64,000 bases of DNA from Sipunculus nudus (GCA_026874595.1 CM049307.1:38048862-38112861), one strand, 5' to 3'. Numbered from the stretch's first letter, positions 38,412-51,749 are shown. The notes: generated by a model not told the origin, from the letters alone. Program-made: numbers and translations.

Positions 38412-40638
38412 ACCCACATATCTCGGGAACCGTTTGACCGATCAGGAAAAAAAAATTGTACAAATGTAGCCCTTGGATAGCTTTATAACTTACACAAAAA
38501 GGGTGGCGCCACATGCAGCCATTTTTTACAGTGTCCATCAGTTCATCTGCCTTGGGTTAAAATCACTCAATTCTCTGCAGTGGTTTGACTAATTCACCTG
38601 AAATCTGGCCCACGGTGGCCGTTTGGTTTTGAAAAGGTTATCTGCTATTTCAATACATGTATGTGGATATATATGTGTCTCACAGGAAAGCGAGACTATT
38701 GTCATTCACCAGTTCCAAGCGCACCTTAATCGTTGATGACGATGTCCGGCATGTGCAGTCCGGATGTCCTTGATGGTTTAGAGTGCCACAAGTTAATTAT
38801 GCCACGTGAGGTGGCAGTATGCAGAATTGAATGTGGTGGATGCTCATTTGCATTTTGATTCTTTATATGCTGAGAGGTGCGGTAAATGGATTGCGTTTCT
38901 ATTAATTGTTATGTCTAAGGGTGGTATGTTATTTATCATATGATACCCTTATGTATTATGGTGAATAACATCCGTAATAAGATTTTTGACATTCCAACCA
39001 ATGTGTGTTCAATCTTTTTGAAATTTTATATTATGATACATTTAATCTCCAAGCAAATGATCGAACTTTAAGACGGTTCATGTGTAATATATGTATTAAT
39101 GACACCTTAATGACGCAAATTATCAGATAATCGATCTGATCATAGTTCTTGACGCTGAAAACCAGGGTACTGATATGTTATTTAAATTGGACAAGTAATT
39201 GAGAAAATGAGATTTTTTTCATGTATTCTAATTTGGGGATAAGAGAATTTATTCGTGGAGGTCTGTAGCAAAATGTATACAAATTTGGGTCTGTCGCCTA
39301 AATTTTTCTGAAAGACCTTGATATGTATAACATTAAATTCCCGGGTAATATAGTACATCGGGGAAAGACACGAATTCCCACGTGGAGGCTAGTCTTATAT
39401 GTTATCAAAGCTGTCATTTAAAGAGTGATGACTATAAATGACCCAACATGCACGACACAGACTGTCAGTGTACTGATTACGGAAAAGGGAGTTCCAGTTT
39501 AACCGAGGAAGTCTAATGAAAACCCCTGAAAAGTGTCCATAGATCCGGATGGTGGGGGGAGGGTCTAAACCGATAAAAATGGTTTGAAACCCCCCTCCGC
39601 CCCTCCCTGGACCCGTTACAAGTAAACAGACTATTATAGTCACCAATTGACTGACACATTTATATACTAGTATACCGATATACAGAGATCGAGAACTCGA
39701 GGAGTCATTGCTGATCGCACTGTGAAGACTGAAGACTGAATGAAGACTGTAGCTGTTTTGCTAGTTTTGTTTGCCGTCTGCTGGGCTTACGATGCCCCCA
39801 AAGCACTGCTGCTGTTCACCAGCACAATGAGAGGGCAACATTGGCGAGTTCTGAGGCTACATCACGCAACGCTACTACAAACTGGGGATGGTGTTTGTAA
39901 GTGAATGTAATCGTAAGCGTTTCTGGGTACTTTTGAGCAACGTCACTCTGGTGGCTAACTTTTGTCGTAGCGTTATATAACCCGCTGTAGAATTCAGTGT
40001 GGTTAGCTGATTATAAACATGACCTTGTGTTTATGGTTGTCATTAATTTGCTCATGGTCTGTTTATTAGTAGATCGCACTTTGCACCTAGATCATGATGT
40101 AGACAAGAAAGTAGATTCACGTCACGTTTGGCACATTAATTTGCCAATTTGTTTACAAATAATACTAAAGACGAAATCTTAGCTGAATATTCTTTGCTTT
40201 GGTCATGGTAATATATAGTGTCATTCAAAGTATTGTTCATTCAGTAACAAACTTTTGGTAGAGTGAAACTAATTAATTGATTATCCTTAGTTTATCATTC
40301 ATAATATTAATTATTTATATTTTTGGTCATATGCTTCACCTACAAGCATACGGTCTGTGTGGTCTACGTTTAACAGGGAAGTTATGTTGTTACTCATACT
40401 GCATTGGTTACCTCTTGAAATATTGCAACTACGAGCTGACAAGTGGAAAGTAGCTTTGGATACGTTATTTTATTGGTAATTACGACTGGTGAACTGGGGC
40501 TTGTTGGAGTAACCCCGCTCGTCCCACTTGGCGACCTTCACCTTTATCCCCTCAATGACGGCATGCAAGAAGCAAATATTGTAACAAAGGTTAAAACAGT
40601 GAAGATAATAGTTTTAGTGACAAATAAAATTGAACAAA

Positions 40639-40905
40639 CAGGGGCGGATCCAGGATTCAGAAGCGGATCCAGGGGGGGGGGGGGGGGTCCAGGGGGTCCG
40701 GACCCCCCCTTTTTCACCCGAAGCAACCTTTTTTGAGGGGTTTTAGACGTAATTTTAAGGCCTGGACCCCCCCTTTTCCAGACGTGATGACCTTTTTTTA
40801 ATGATTTTTATTAGTACTCCTAGGTTGGACCCCCCCTTTTCCTAAATCCTGGATCCGCCCCTGGGATTTAGGAAAAGGGGGGGTCCAACCTAGGAGGACT
40901 TATGA
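40639..40905. mobile_element. Short TIR element, copy 3, with adjoining inverted fragment
   Basis: The body at 40639-40863 begins CAGGGGCGGATCCAGG and ends CCTGGATCCGCCCCTG, a perfect 16-bp inverted repeat. Directly after it a piece of the same element lies in the opposite orientation (GGATTTAGGAAAAGGG then GTCCAACCTAGGAGG). No direct flanking duplication is visible, consistent with a rearranged or nested insertion. It lies in pseudogene intron 1. Confidence 0.7.
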
Positions 40906-41862
40906 AAATCCTAAGCAAAACTGAAGTCATGGTGTGAAAGAATAGGATTAATATTGCCCCTGATTATGTCCCTTTAATTTGACCGGTACATGTGACTTTG
41001 GTATTCCATGGACCTTTAGAGCCTCTCACATATCGTCAGGTGTGGCGTGACAGAGTAAGAGAACCATGACTGACTGCATTAGTTACTTGCCCTTAATCTT
41101 TGTACTAGCAAGTAGGGCTGTAACATTTTATCGAATAATCTATGCATTGAATCGAAGCCAGTCATTAATCGGTAATCGAATCGGTCATGAAATTATCGAT
41201 TAATTTCAATTAGATGTATTGGATTTTCTTTCATTTTCATACCTTTTTTGGTCTCTAGCGCTTACCTAGGAACAGTTAAACAGCATAGATTATGAAGTAG
41301 CACTGTTATTTAACCAAAAAAGTCACCTTATATCCTTCATTAGATGTGAACACAATATTGGATGAGAAGATTTAAATATTATTTGATCTTCATAAATTAT
41401 CAGGTATATAATAATCTTAATCATATAGTATCATATGGGACATGTAGTAGAAATACATGTCTGACAGTATATTTTGGAAGGTATACAGTAATCGAATCGA
41501 GAATCGAATCGAAAGGCAATAATCGAAGACCCCTTAGTAATTCACAGGCCTACTAGCCAGCAAGGGAGACTAAATAACAGATATGACTGATAACTCACAG
41601 CCGACATATCATAAATCATGAGCCATTTTGTCACTGAAGACGGCTAAAACTTTGTAAGCAAATACACGTCATGGCGTAACGTTTCAGCAAGTCTATAGAG
41701 TCACAACCATTTGCAAATACGATTCCACTTTCACAATTTGTCGTCTTTAATGAATTTTATTTTGTGAACAAATAAAGATATCATTTCTCTATAGAATCAT
41801 ATCAGTTTTAACTGTGGCTACTTCTACTATGATATCCATGGCACCGATATTGGTAAAAATAT

Positions 41863-42217
41863 GAACTAGAAATCGGCATTCTAGGGAATGCAAGCCTCCG
41901 CCATATTGGGAGGAAAGGAGGGGGGGGGGGGGGTCGCTGTTTTGGGATGCTCCTCAACCCGTGTTTGCTTTCACTTGCTCGGCCCATATTCCCAGGTACA
42001 TTCGTGTATAAGTGACTGTACATTTGTGAATTTTCATTGATGACGTTGAGGATCCTCACCAAGTCTTATCGATTTTTCACTTGCTCATTCACGAAATGTT
42101 CTGAAATTTTCATCGGATTCCTTTAATGACTGCATGCATTACGCTGTGAACAAACACACACAAAACACACATACAAAGACACACACGAACGGGGATGAAC
42201 GCATACTGGCGGAGGCA
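41863..42217 (-). mobile_element. Short interspersed element, GGCGGAGGC family, copy 3
   Basis: Read on the - strand it starts near GCCTCCGCCAGTATGCG, includes a GTTTGTTCACAG block and ends in GGCGGAGGCTTGCATTC and GATTTCTAGTT, as in copy 2. A poly-G tract interrupts it near 41918. Confidence 0.65.
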
Positions 42218-42575
42218 AAAATGTTCGAAATCGTAGGTACTTAAGTATTAAGATGGCCATAGGAGATTTAGCGTATTTTAATCCCTGACCTTGGCAATGA
42301 ATCATTAATTATTTGGTTATTATGGTCTTACATATTCTCGCCTCGTTCGAGGACTATGGAACCCAGCGTAAGAAGTAATAGTGTTAGATCATTTATGGTC
42401 GTATTTTATATCGGCTTGACGAACAATCCTGTAACATAATCACGACCATGAATGGACTTATGTTTTGTTTATACATATTTGGGAGGGGGAATATATACTT
42501 TCGAATCGAGATTGGTGGGGGGGGGGGGGGGATGTTATACACGAGTTTTATAATGTGTGACCAATAAAATCTGAC

Positions 42576-43850
42576 TGTGTAACGAACATGGTATCAGTGT
42601 ACCTGTGCATTTAAGAAACACAGTTCCAGCGTAACTGTGTAACAAACAGTATCAGTGTAACTGTGTTAAGAACATAGGATCAGTGTAACTGTGTTACGGA
42701 CACAGTATCAAAGTCACTGTACATGTAACATCCACAGTATCAGCGTCACCGTGCATGTAAAAATCAGAGTGTCAATGTACCTGTGAAACGGACACAATAT
42801 CGGTGTCACTGTGCATGCAACAAACAGAGTATAAGTGTAACTGTGTAACGAACACAGTATCAATGTTACTGTACATGTAACAAGCACGGTATCAGTGTCA
42901 CTGCGCATGTAGCAAACACATTATTAGTGTAACTGTGTGAAGAACACTGTATCAGTGTACATGTGTTATGAACCCAGTAACAAAGTCACTGTACATGTAA
43001 CAAACACAGTATCAGTGTCACTGTGCAAGTAACAAACACAGTATCAGTGTAACTTTGTAACGAACTTAGTATCAGTGTAACTTTGTAACGAACACAGTAT
43101 CAGTGTCACTGTGCATCTGACTGAGTATAAGTGTAACTGTGTAACGAACACAGTATCAATGTCACTGTACATGTAACAAGCACAGTATCAGTGTCACTGC
43201 GCATGTAGCAAACACATTATCAGTGTAACTGTGTAAAGAACACTGTATCAGTGTAACTGTGTTATGAACCCAGTATCAATGTCACTGTACATGTAACAAA
43301 CACAGTATCAGTGTCACTGTGCAAGTAACAAACACAGTATCAGTGTAACTTTGTAACGAACTTAGTATCAGTGTAACTTTGTAACGAACACAGTATCAGT
43401 TTCACAGTGCATCTGACTGAGTATAAGTGTAACTGTGTAATGAACACAGTATCAATGTCACTGTACATGTAACAAGCACAGTATCAGTGTCACTGTGCAT
43501 GTAGCAAACACATTATCAGTGTAACTGTGTAAAGAACACTGTATCAGTGTAACTGTGTTATGAACACAGTATACATTTCACTGTACATGTAACAAACACA
43601 GTATCAGTGTAACTTAATAAAGAACACAGTATCAGTGTAACTTTGTAACGAACACAGTATCAGTGTCACTGTACATGTAACAAACAGAGTATCAGTGTAA
43701 TTGTGTAAGGAACACTGTATCAGAGTAACTGTGTTATGAACATAGTATACATTTCACTGTACATGTAACAAACACAGTATCAGTGTCACTGTGCATGTAA
43801 CAAACACAGTATCAATGTCACTGTGTAACGAACACCATATCGTTGTTAAT
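42576..43850. repeat. Minisatellite in pseudogene intron 1
   Basis: About 1.27 kb of tandem units of roughly 28-30 bases, variants of AACACAGTATCAGTGTAACTGTGT and CACTGTGCATGTAACAA. A higher-order period of 296 bp is visible: GTTATGAAC recurs at 42965, 43261 and 43557, with similar variants between. The array stops about 20 bases before the exon 2 acceptor at 43872. Units drift in sequence and no spacer is conserved. Confidence 0.92.
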
Positions 43851-44127
43851 AAATGGTTTATCTCTTGAACAGGTCGGGGGTAGATACTCCTATTATGGGA
43901 AAGCCAGGAAGTTAGCGTCTACAGCCTCTGTTCATGGGCGTCCCCGGTCAGGGTCATCTTGGATTTTCCTGCCGTAAGTGCTTTGTAAGGTATAGCCTCG
44001 TTATGTATAAGACTAAATCATCGTCTGTTCATGTAGATGAAATCTGCAGGAAGCTATTGAGCACATGAAGATTTAATTTAACTTATGTTGACAACGTTCA
44101 CTGCTGTCTAGATCCTGCATCCAAAAA

Positions 44128-44130
<3 letters not shown>

Positions 44131-44192
<62 letters not shown>

Positions 44193-44199
44193 TAGAGAG
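44131..44199. repeat. (GA)n microsatellite
   Basis: A nearly pure GA run in pseudogene intron 2, with a poly-G tract about 90 bases downstream. Confidence 0.92.
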
Positions 44200-47096
44200 T
44201 TGACTTTTAGTGTTCCTGTTATAAGCTGTAGTGATGGGTCTTTGGTCCATCGTCCTTGCATCGTTAAAACTTGGGGCGGGGAGCGGGGGGGGGGGGGGAT
44301 TTTAATGTGACACAGACAGTTTTTCATAAAACTTGATCAGAATTTTTACGTACATATGCGACAACGAAATAATGCTTTTAACACCTTGAAAATCTTAATT
44401 TAGAAATTTACCTTTTTTATAGTTTAAAGTTCAAGAACAAATAACATTGCATTGGGTCATACAACTGAAAACAAATTGCTGCTGATAACCACGCATGCAT
44501 AATTTAAATACAATCGAGAAACTAAATTAAAATTCCTTCTTGTTTATGCAGCCGTAACTATATTTTTAGAAAAACACCAGAAACTGAAAAAAAGAACATT
44601 TATATCCGAGTTTAAGCTCATTAACCAGATTTTGTTTGCGTTTTTTTTCATTGAAATATAACATATATCAAATCTTCATATAGACTTGCGGTTTTCTAAT
44701 AAATGCCAGATGAATTGCCTAAGAATTTAATTGCTTATTGGTATTTAAATTTAGGAGCTATACTAATGACTGGTATAAGTAACGCTGTATGCGCATAGTT
44801 TCAGTAAGAGTTTCCGTCGTATCACAGTTTTTATAAAAGAATTCGTCTCAACCATACTTGAGTTTTTGTTACCGTACAAATTTTGATTAAAAAAAATATC
44901 ATATTAGGACTGCCTTTAGCTCATTTTAATTCTTAGAGAAAAGTTTGATCAATAGACCTAAAATTTTCCATCATTCTGTCCTGTACATGCCATGGCAAAC
45001 GGTTTTCGTTTATATCTGGTCTGATTATTCATAATCGGTATTGGTCATATTGTGACAGGTTCTCTCCATTGTCAGAGTTCCATGACCCCTAGGTCACTTA
45101 ATATTTTATTTCTATTTTAGAGGAAGATGTACCTTATACGTTGTGATAGATGCACAGTTAACAAGACCGAGAATGCCTTCAAACCAGCAGTATTCAAAGT
45201 GAGTGTTGTGTTCATCACATGTCATACAGTATGTTAAGGCAAAGGCCAAACAGTTGTGAATGCTGAAGATTATATTTTGTTCTAAATAACTATATCACTT
45301 AAATGCATGCAGATTCTTTAAGAGTTACAGAACTCGTTCGATTCTGATAGTCGAAACAGCGGCGTGGTTTTTTTACATCATTCGTATGCAGTAGTCTTCT
45401 AACATTAATTATACCAGTTTACCTATTAAAGGGACCTATTAGCATACCAGGTATGTGAAATATACAGGAAAATGTTTTCTCCTTCAAATGTTATGGTATC
45501 TGCAAATATTTCATTCAATTAAAATCGTAGCTTACTCCTGCACACGAGTGGCAGTAAACTTACATCGGGTACGATCAGTATAGCACGTACGTCACATTGG
45601 TTGTGTATCACAAATCATGATTCTTTAAGCTTTATACCAGGGATTCCTCTCTGTTTCTTCTTTCATGTTTCTTCACTTTTATTGATAGTTGTTGCAAATT
45701 TTGATCTCCGGTAGCGGAAATCTTGTTATTTGATAAATAGATACACATACATGGGCTGTATATTTACTCACTTACAGACCATAACGTGTAAAACATGTGC
45801 ATTGGAGACAGTAAGCCCGTGTTCCGGGATGGCAATGCATGAAAATTTATAACAGACTTATGAAATACTAATAGCGTGAGATAATACACGTAATACTGCA
45901 AATAGTTATGTACCTTCAATGTCTATACAACAGACTTGCTGGTTCATTATCAACAAAAGTTACTTTTCCCTCCCAGTGACGGCTACATTCGGTGCGTCCT
46001 TTTACCAGGGTATGGGTGCAGATCAGAAAAGCTGATCGCGAACTTCTGTTTGATCGAGCATGGAGGAGTCCATGTCATAGTCTCTATGACACAAGACGGA
46101 TGTATTCCTATGGGTGAATGGGTCTTTGGAAGCATGGGCGTAGCTGAGGCACCATCAATTAGATTAGAAAAGTTAGATTGATACTAAAATGCGTAAAATA
46201 AAATGCGTAACTCCGTGCCAGCTATAAACACGAGCCGGTAAGAGAGCCGTAAATTAGTCATATGATTTGCCGCAAGGTGGCAGTACTTTTTCTATGCATT
46301 GCGCCTCAGCAAGAGCAAGTTCTGACGGCTTTGTCAACTAGTCTTATTTCAAGTCTGAGGCAACGTTCTCTTCTTAAGGCCCTATAATGTTGTATTGTAT
46401 TTTGTTTCAGGCTTTGATTCTAGATGGCACCTTTAAGGAACTGAGGTACTACAAAATATTACAATATACGGGGGTATAAGTAACAATTCTCGTTCTAATT
46501 AATGAACAGATATGACTCTTGCAGCAGAATGTGATACTTTAAACAATGGTTACAAAGTGATTGAATTTAAATTCATTTACAGTGTAATTTATGAGCTCTA
46601 TCGGATTAAGCAACGTCACTGCAGGAATCGAGGATCCGAACGTGTTCACTCCACCAGCATCCTGTAAGGCTGTAGAGGAAGAGAGCAACTTGAGTTTAGC
46701 GTTAAATTCTATTGGTATATTTTAATGCATCATCAGATAGAGGTATCCAGCTATTTTACAATATCAACCAATTGAACTCCGCCACGTACTCGCGCTACGA
46801 TCACGTGCTGGCGTTTAGCGTTTTGTTATTAGAATGCGCATGTCCAAGGCCGTTTTACCATGTCAAACGAAATTTAATACCAGACTTCAAAATTTCAGAT
46901 TGTGGCAATTAAACTCAATTGTTTTTATTCTTTTCGAGATAATAAACATAAAACTAGGAGAAGTTTTTCAAGGCTGTTTCTGCTGCAAGGAGAGCTAAGT
47001 AAATTGAATATATGACTGACTGAAACATCCGCAATTCTGAACTTCGGAGAGGAATACCCGAATCTGGAGTACATCCGGTTAAAACACATCGAGTAA

Positions 47097-50000
47097 GGGA
47101 AGACTGTACCCTGTAGACCGCCCGTGACTTACTGTACATGTCTCCAGTCAATACACGCATGTTTACAGGATATTAGGATCCACGCATGATACGCAAGACT
47201 GCAAAAACGTACATATCCTTGGAAGACCCGTATTTTTAATTAATGTAGCATTTAAATGTCCACGAATGGTTTTGATAAAACATATTTACAACCTTTGAAT
47301 ATTTTTTTTCTTATAATTGATTGAATTAAATGATCTGACACAGTGCTGATCTATATGAAATTTGATCTGGTCCATTTCCGGAAGCGTACCATATAATCAC
47401 CGATTCAACTGTCAAAATGATGTTGTACATAGTATAAAAACCTGAATGTTAGTTTTTTATTAAAATTTGTCTGCTCAATTACGTGTCGGTCTTTTTTCTT
47501 TACATATTTTAAAAACTGAAAGAACGCAGTAAATAACTCCACCCTCTGAGAGTTCAAGTCATTAGGAACCTAAGTCAAAGTCAAAAGAGCCCAAAGCAAT
47601 TCTCCTTATTTACAGAAATTGGAGAATCTATCATTAGTATTATAATGTTAGTTTACACAGCCTTTTACTTAAATGTATAATTAAATTTGGCTCCAGGTAC
47701 AGAGCTAAAGCTTGGTAAAGGTTTTTTTAAAATTCTGCTGACTGAAAGTCATCTGAGCTATAGCGATCACTCTTTGTCCGTCGTCCATCCGTCTGTCCGT
47801 CCGTTAACCTGGCACAAATGGTAACCACTGGACCTGGAATCTTCTATCTTGACATGCAGGAAGGCCATTGAAAAATCTCCTTGGAATCCTGAAATTAGGT
47901 CTCTGTTACCCATATCCTTCCGAGTTTCTTGGCTCAAAAATACCCCACAGAATAACTAAAAATTTGTTACATAAGCTCTAATATCTGAACAATTAATTCA
48001 CTGATCACCACGATTCTTTGCATGCATATTCATCATGGAGTGTTTCATCAGTTCCTGCAGGCTGGTGGCTCCACCTGGATTTTTTTTTTACAAATTTTTA
48101 CACACTTTAATCTTTATTTATGAGACCTTTCAAAGACGTGGTCCACCATTACCAGGGCACAAATCGTAACCATTGGCCCTATAATCTTCTAACTTGTCAT
48201 CCACGGAAGTCCATCAAAAATCCCCTAGGACACCTGAAATTAGGTCATAACCCTTTGGTCACTTGTTATGGAATACAGTCTGCTCTCATTTATTTGCCAC
48301 CCGTTTATCCACCAAACTCGCCTTTCCCTAACAATTAAAAGATTCCTATTTTCCATTTTCTTATTTTTATCTCTTTTATCCTCCAAACTTGCTGTCACCA
48401 TCCATCATCAAACATTATGCCTTGAAATCTGCCTTTCAACACTTAATTGGTGTGAAAAATACTTGCAGCAGGCCATGCACCACTATACAGCTCCAGTCTG
48501 CTGTCCCCCCTTCCTGCCCTGTGATACAGCTTGACCATAAACATCGCATGAAGCATTCAAGCCTTTTCAAATGGTTTTGAATTTCATTGAAAGCTCTGTG
48601 AATAGTCAGACACAGATGAATGTACAAAAATGGAAGCTAGAATATCAGCAAAATCTGACAAATGCCCTAAGCCAAAAGAATTGTTTTGGTATGGGTGGTA
48701 ACAGTGACAAGTATGAAATATCTGTTCTCACATGGATGTACATAGTTGTTGTAAATTTGAACTGGAGAGGTATGTAATACCTTTGCAAGTCTGGTAGATG
48801 AAGTTATATTGACCTGTATGATGATAACAGTCTGTAGGGGAATTTACCTGTAAAATGAGATATCTGTAACAACACTAGAGGTCACAAATTACCATTCTTA
48901 AAACTAAACCAAGCTACCACCCCTCCACCTGAAACAAACAGGAGTGGACTGTATTATGTTAATAGTTTGGACACGTATGCAGGATTTTGGAGTTTGTGAC
49001 AAAAGTTTTGTTTACTGGACTTGGCCAGACTTCTGGAGTCATTAACCAAGTCTGATAAGAAGTCAGAGTCAAGGACCCTCCAGTCCAAAGCTGAGTTGAA
49101 TCCCTGTTGAGTTAAAGTCTTGACTCAATCCCAACATCACTGATATAAGACTTTACAATAACATAACTAGAATATCAGCAGAAGCTGACAAAAGCCCTCA
49201 GCCAAAACAACAGTGTTTAGAGATGGTAACAGTTACAAGTACTAAATATCTGTTCTCACATGGATGTATATCTGTACATGTCTCAGTTATAAATTTAAAA
49301 CGGAGAGGTATGTACCATGATTCATAACAATCTACAAAATGCTTCCTGAAAAATAAGCTTCTAAGTTTTATTCTATTATAAGCTCTGTGACCTTGAAAAG
49401 TAGGTCAAGGTCACCCATCTTCGAACTTGACCGAGATTTTTAGATATACGTCTTCACCAAAGAAATAAAATTCCTCTTGTGAATCCTTTTAGAGATATCC
49501 CGCTCACAAGGCCAAAGTTGAAAAATCCAAGAAAAACTCATTAAAAATCAGAAATTGCAGGTGGCGCCCCCAAACTTGTGCAGCAGTTACAGACCATCAG
49601 TCCCTATGATCATAGTAAGAATTGTGAAAATCCACCCAATGGTTTCTGAGAAATAAGCTTCTAAATGTTTTTTCTATAATCAGCTCTAAAACATAGAAAA
49701 ATAGGTCAAGGTCACCCATCTTCAAACTGAGATTTTGTCAATATATATCTTCACCGAAAAAATTAAAATTCCTACGGTGAATCCTTTTAGAGATATCCCG
49801 CTCACAAGCCCAAAGTTGAAAAATCCGATAAAAATTCATTAAAAATCAGAAATTGTAGGTGGCGCCACCAAACTTGTGAAGCAGGTACAGACTCTCAGTC
49901 CCAATAATAGTAAGTCTTGTGAAAATCCACCAAATGGTTCCTGAGTAATAAGCATCTAAGTGTTTTTCTATAATCAGCTCTAAAATGTAGAAAAATAGGT

Positions 50001-51385
50001 CAAGGTCACCCATCTTCGAACTTGACCGAGATTTTGTCGATATACATCTTTACCGAGGAAATAAAATTCTGATGGTGAATCCTTTTCAAGATATCCTGCT
50101 CACAAGGTAAAAGTTAACGGACGCTTGCCGGACAGACGGACGAAAGGACGGACAGCTTGGGTGACGACAATAGCCCATCAGCCTAAGGGCTGAGGGCTAA
50201 AAATTTGAGTTATAAATATGTGCATATATTAATCTTATCAGAGCAACTTCTTATACAAACTCAATGAATTACATATTTTATTCATAAAGACTTAATGATA
50301 CATATATACACAATGGAAAATGGCATTAATAACGCAATCAAAAACAAACATCAATATATTTATAGCTGTCTTGATCCGGTTCCCTCTTATCAGGCAGTGT
50401 CTTTAATAAGGACAATAATACATGACACAGTGTGAAATAATGTTATATTTTAGAGCAGGGTACCTACTTTTACCAATTCCATGTGAACAAATGTGTACCC
50501 ACACAAAACATGTTTTATATGTTTATGTTTATATATGTTTATTCAATACAGCATATCTCTACTAGAGAGCATTATAAATCAACATTGTTTCAATAGCAAA
50601 AAGATCCCCCTGTTGAAAACCCACTGGTACACCAGGAAGGCCAAAAAGGACAGGTTTCGACTTGTTTTCCTATTAATCAATATTACTTCTATAAAAGAAA
50701 TGAAAACATTCAATGAAACGATGGCCATCTTTAAAACCTGTCATATGACAATGATATCTGCTTAATTCAACAAAATAATTACTTAAAAGGTACATGCTAT
50801 TCCAGGAAGCCTGAGTTACTAAGTACAGTTAACATGAATCTCTTTTCATGACTGGACATGCATTCTATTACCCTGTCATTAGTGTATGCAAGTTTTTAAA
50901 TTATTACTCATGAAGTGCTTACCCTAATCTGGATAGTAAATTAGTTTTTCAAATTAATTCAAATTATCAGTATCTTAATAAGAACATAAAATGGTATTAT
51001 CTGAAATAAATACACAACGGTTTCACTGTCACAGAGATGTGACTTAGTTAATTTACATCTGATACAGGTATATACAATTATTCTCTGCATAAATAAAATG
51101 TTACAAGTGCAGGAATTTGCTCTCTTTACTTTAACATTATGAGGTAGAGGGTTTTACAAATGCCAAGTTTAGTGTGTTTATACAGAAACTGTAATATAAT
51201 CAGAACGGTATATTATCAGGTTTCTAAAACTTGATATTTTTATGTCTGTGCATATATCAAGGATATTAAATCCAAATACAAATACAGGCTTCATATGGGA
51301 GGATAATGGACAGTATAATGTACATCCTAAACCAGCTGTTAACATGATGTGCCACATAATGAGAGAGAAGAGAGATCATCCTTAA
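47097..51385. other. Repeat-rich region between pseudogene D and the 6-kb element
   Basis: Related fragments sharing CCTGAAATTAGGTC lie at about 47,800-47,920 and 48,150-48,260. A direct repeat of about 140 bp (AGAATATCAGC...CTGTTCTCACATGGATGTA) is at about 48,635 and 49,170. A tandem triplication follows at 49,390-50,200. The remainder is AT-rich, and the small frames carry no family signal. Confidence 0.55.
49390..50200. repeat. Tandem triplication, about 298-bp unit
   Basis: AGGTCAAGGTCACCCATCTTC starts at about 49402, 49703 and 49997 (spacing 301 and 294). Each unit continues with a CGAGATTTT block, an AGAAATAAAATTCC-like block and TGAATCCTTTTAGAGATATCC. The array ends in GGACAGACGGACGAAAGGACG and a GGGCTGAGGGCTAAAA tail, like the tails of other repeats in this window. 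Confidence 0.8.
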
Positions 51386-51749
51386 GGCCAGAAAAAATAA
51401 AAGGTATGGTTCTCAGGCACCGCCTGCGTCAATTTTAACCCGCACATAAAAATTTTTTATTTTGATTTTCATCTTTCAAGAAGATAAGTGAGATGCCTTA
51501 AAAATTTCCCCACACAAAATTACCCATTAATACATATTGTTGTAATCACTCGCTTGTTTTGCTGTTCTGATTGAGTGAGCACTCACTGTAATTAGGCACA
51601 CCGGGGCCGAGCGCTCGGGTCAATTAGTTCATAGGTTGAAGCTGTCAAAGCTAATGAATATTCATGGGCAACTGAAAACTTTGCTTATTGTTATGTTTTC
51701 GTTATTCATGCATCTCATGAATAGTCAGTAGCTTTCAGTGGAGACCAGT

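Larger units (their letters stand above)
32862..39739. other. Intergenic region between copies C and D
   Basis: It begins with the copy C 3' UTR, which is recognisably similar to sequence after the copy D stop. It then holds three poly-G/C tracts (33678, 33839, 34380), a TA microsatellite, a repeat with GGACAGACGACGGAC near 35610, a block with GACCTTGACCTTG near 36020, and the rearranged LINE fragment. No other gene was recognised. Confidence 0.55.
39740..47096 (+). pseudogene. Ependymin-related pseudogene, copy D
   Basis: All six exons can be aligned to copy C: 39740-39896, 43873-43973, 45121-45198, 45977-46143, 46583-46689 and 47040-47096. Lesions in order: exon 1 is 4 bases longer than normal after DAPK, then has TGA in place of the Trp of the QWEG motif and a second TGA further on. 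Exon 2 has a one-base deletion. Exon 3 has a one-base deletion and loses the Cys of RPAC. Exon 4 has a net 5-base gain and a TGA, and its donor GT has become CT. Exon 5 starts with TAA where copy C has Asn, and its donor has become TT. The exon 6 acceptor AG has become GA. Similarity to copy C also extends into introns 2 and 3 next to exon 3 and past the stop. No functional product is possible. Confidence 0.9.

Noticed and set aside
40443..40736. Glycine/proline-rich frames near 40.6 kb
   Set aside because: They run through the poly-G tract of a short TIR element.
42576..43850. Possible CRISPR-like array
   Set aside because: The units are contiguous variants of one ~28-30-bp sequence with no unique spacers, in animal DNA. 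It is a minisatellite.
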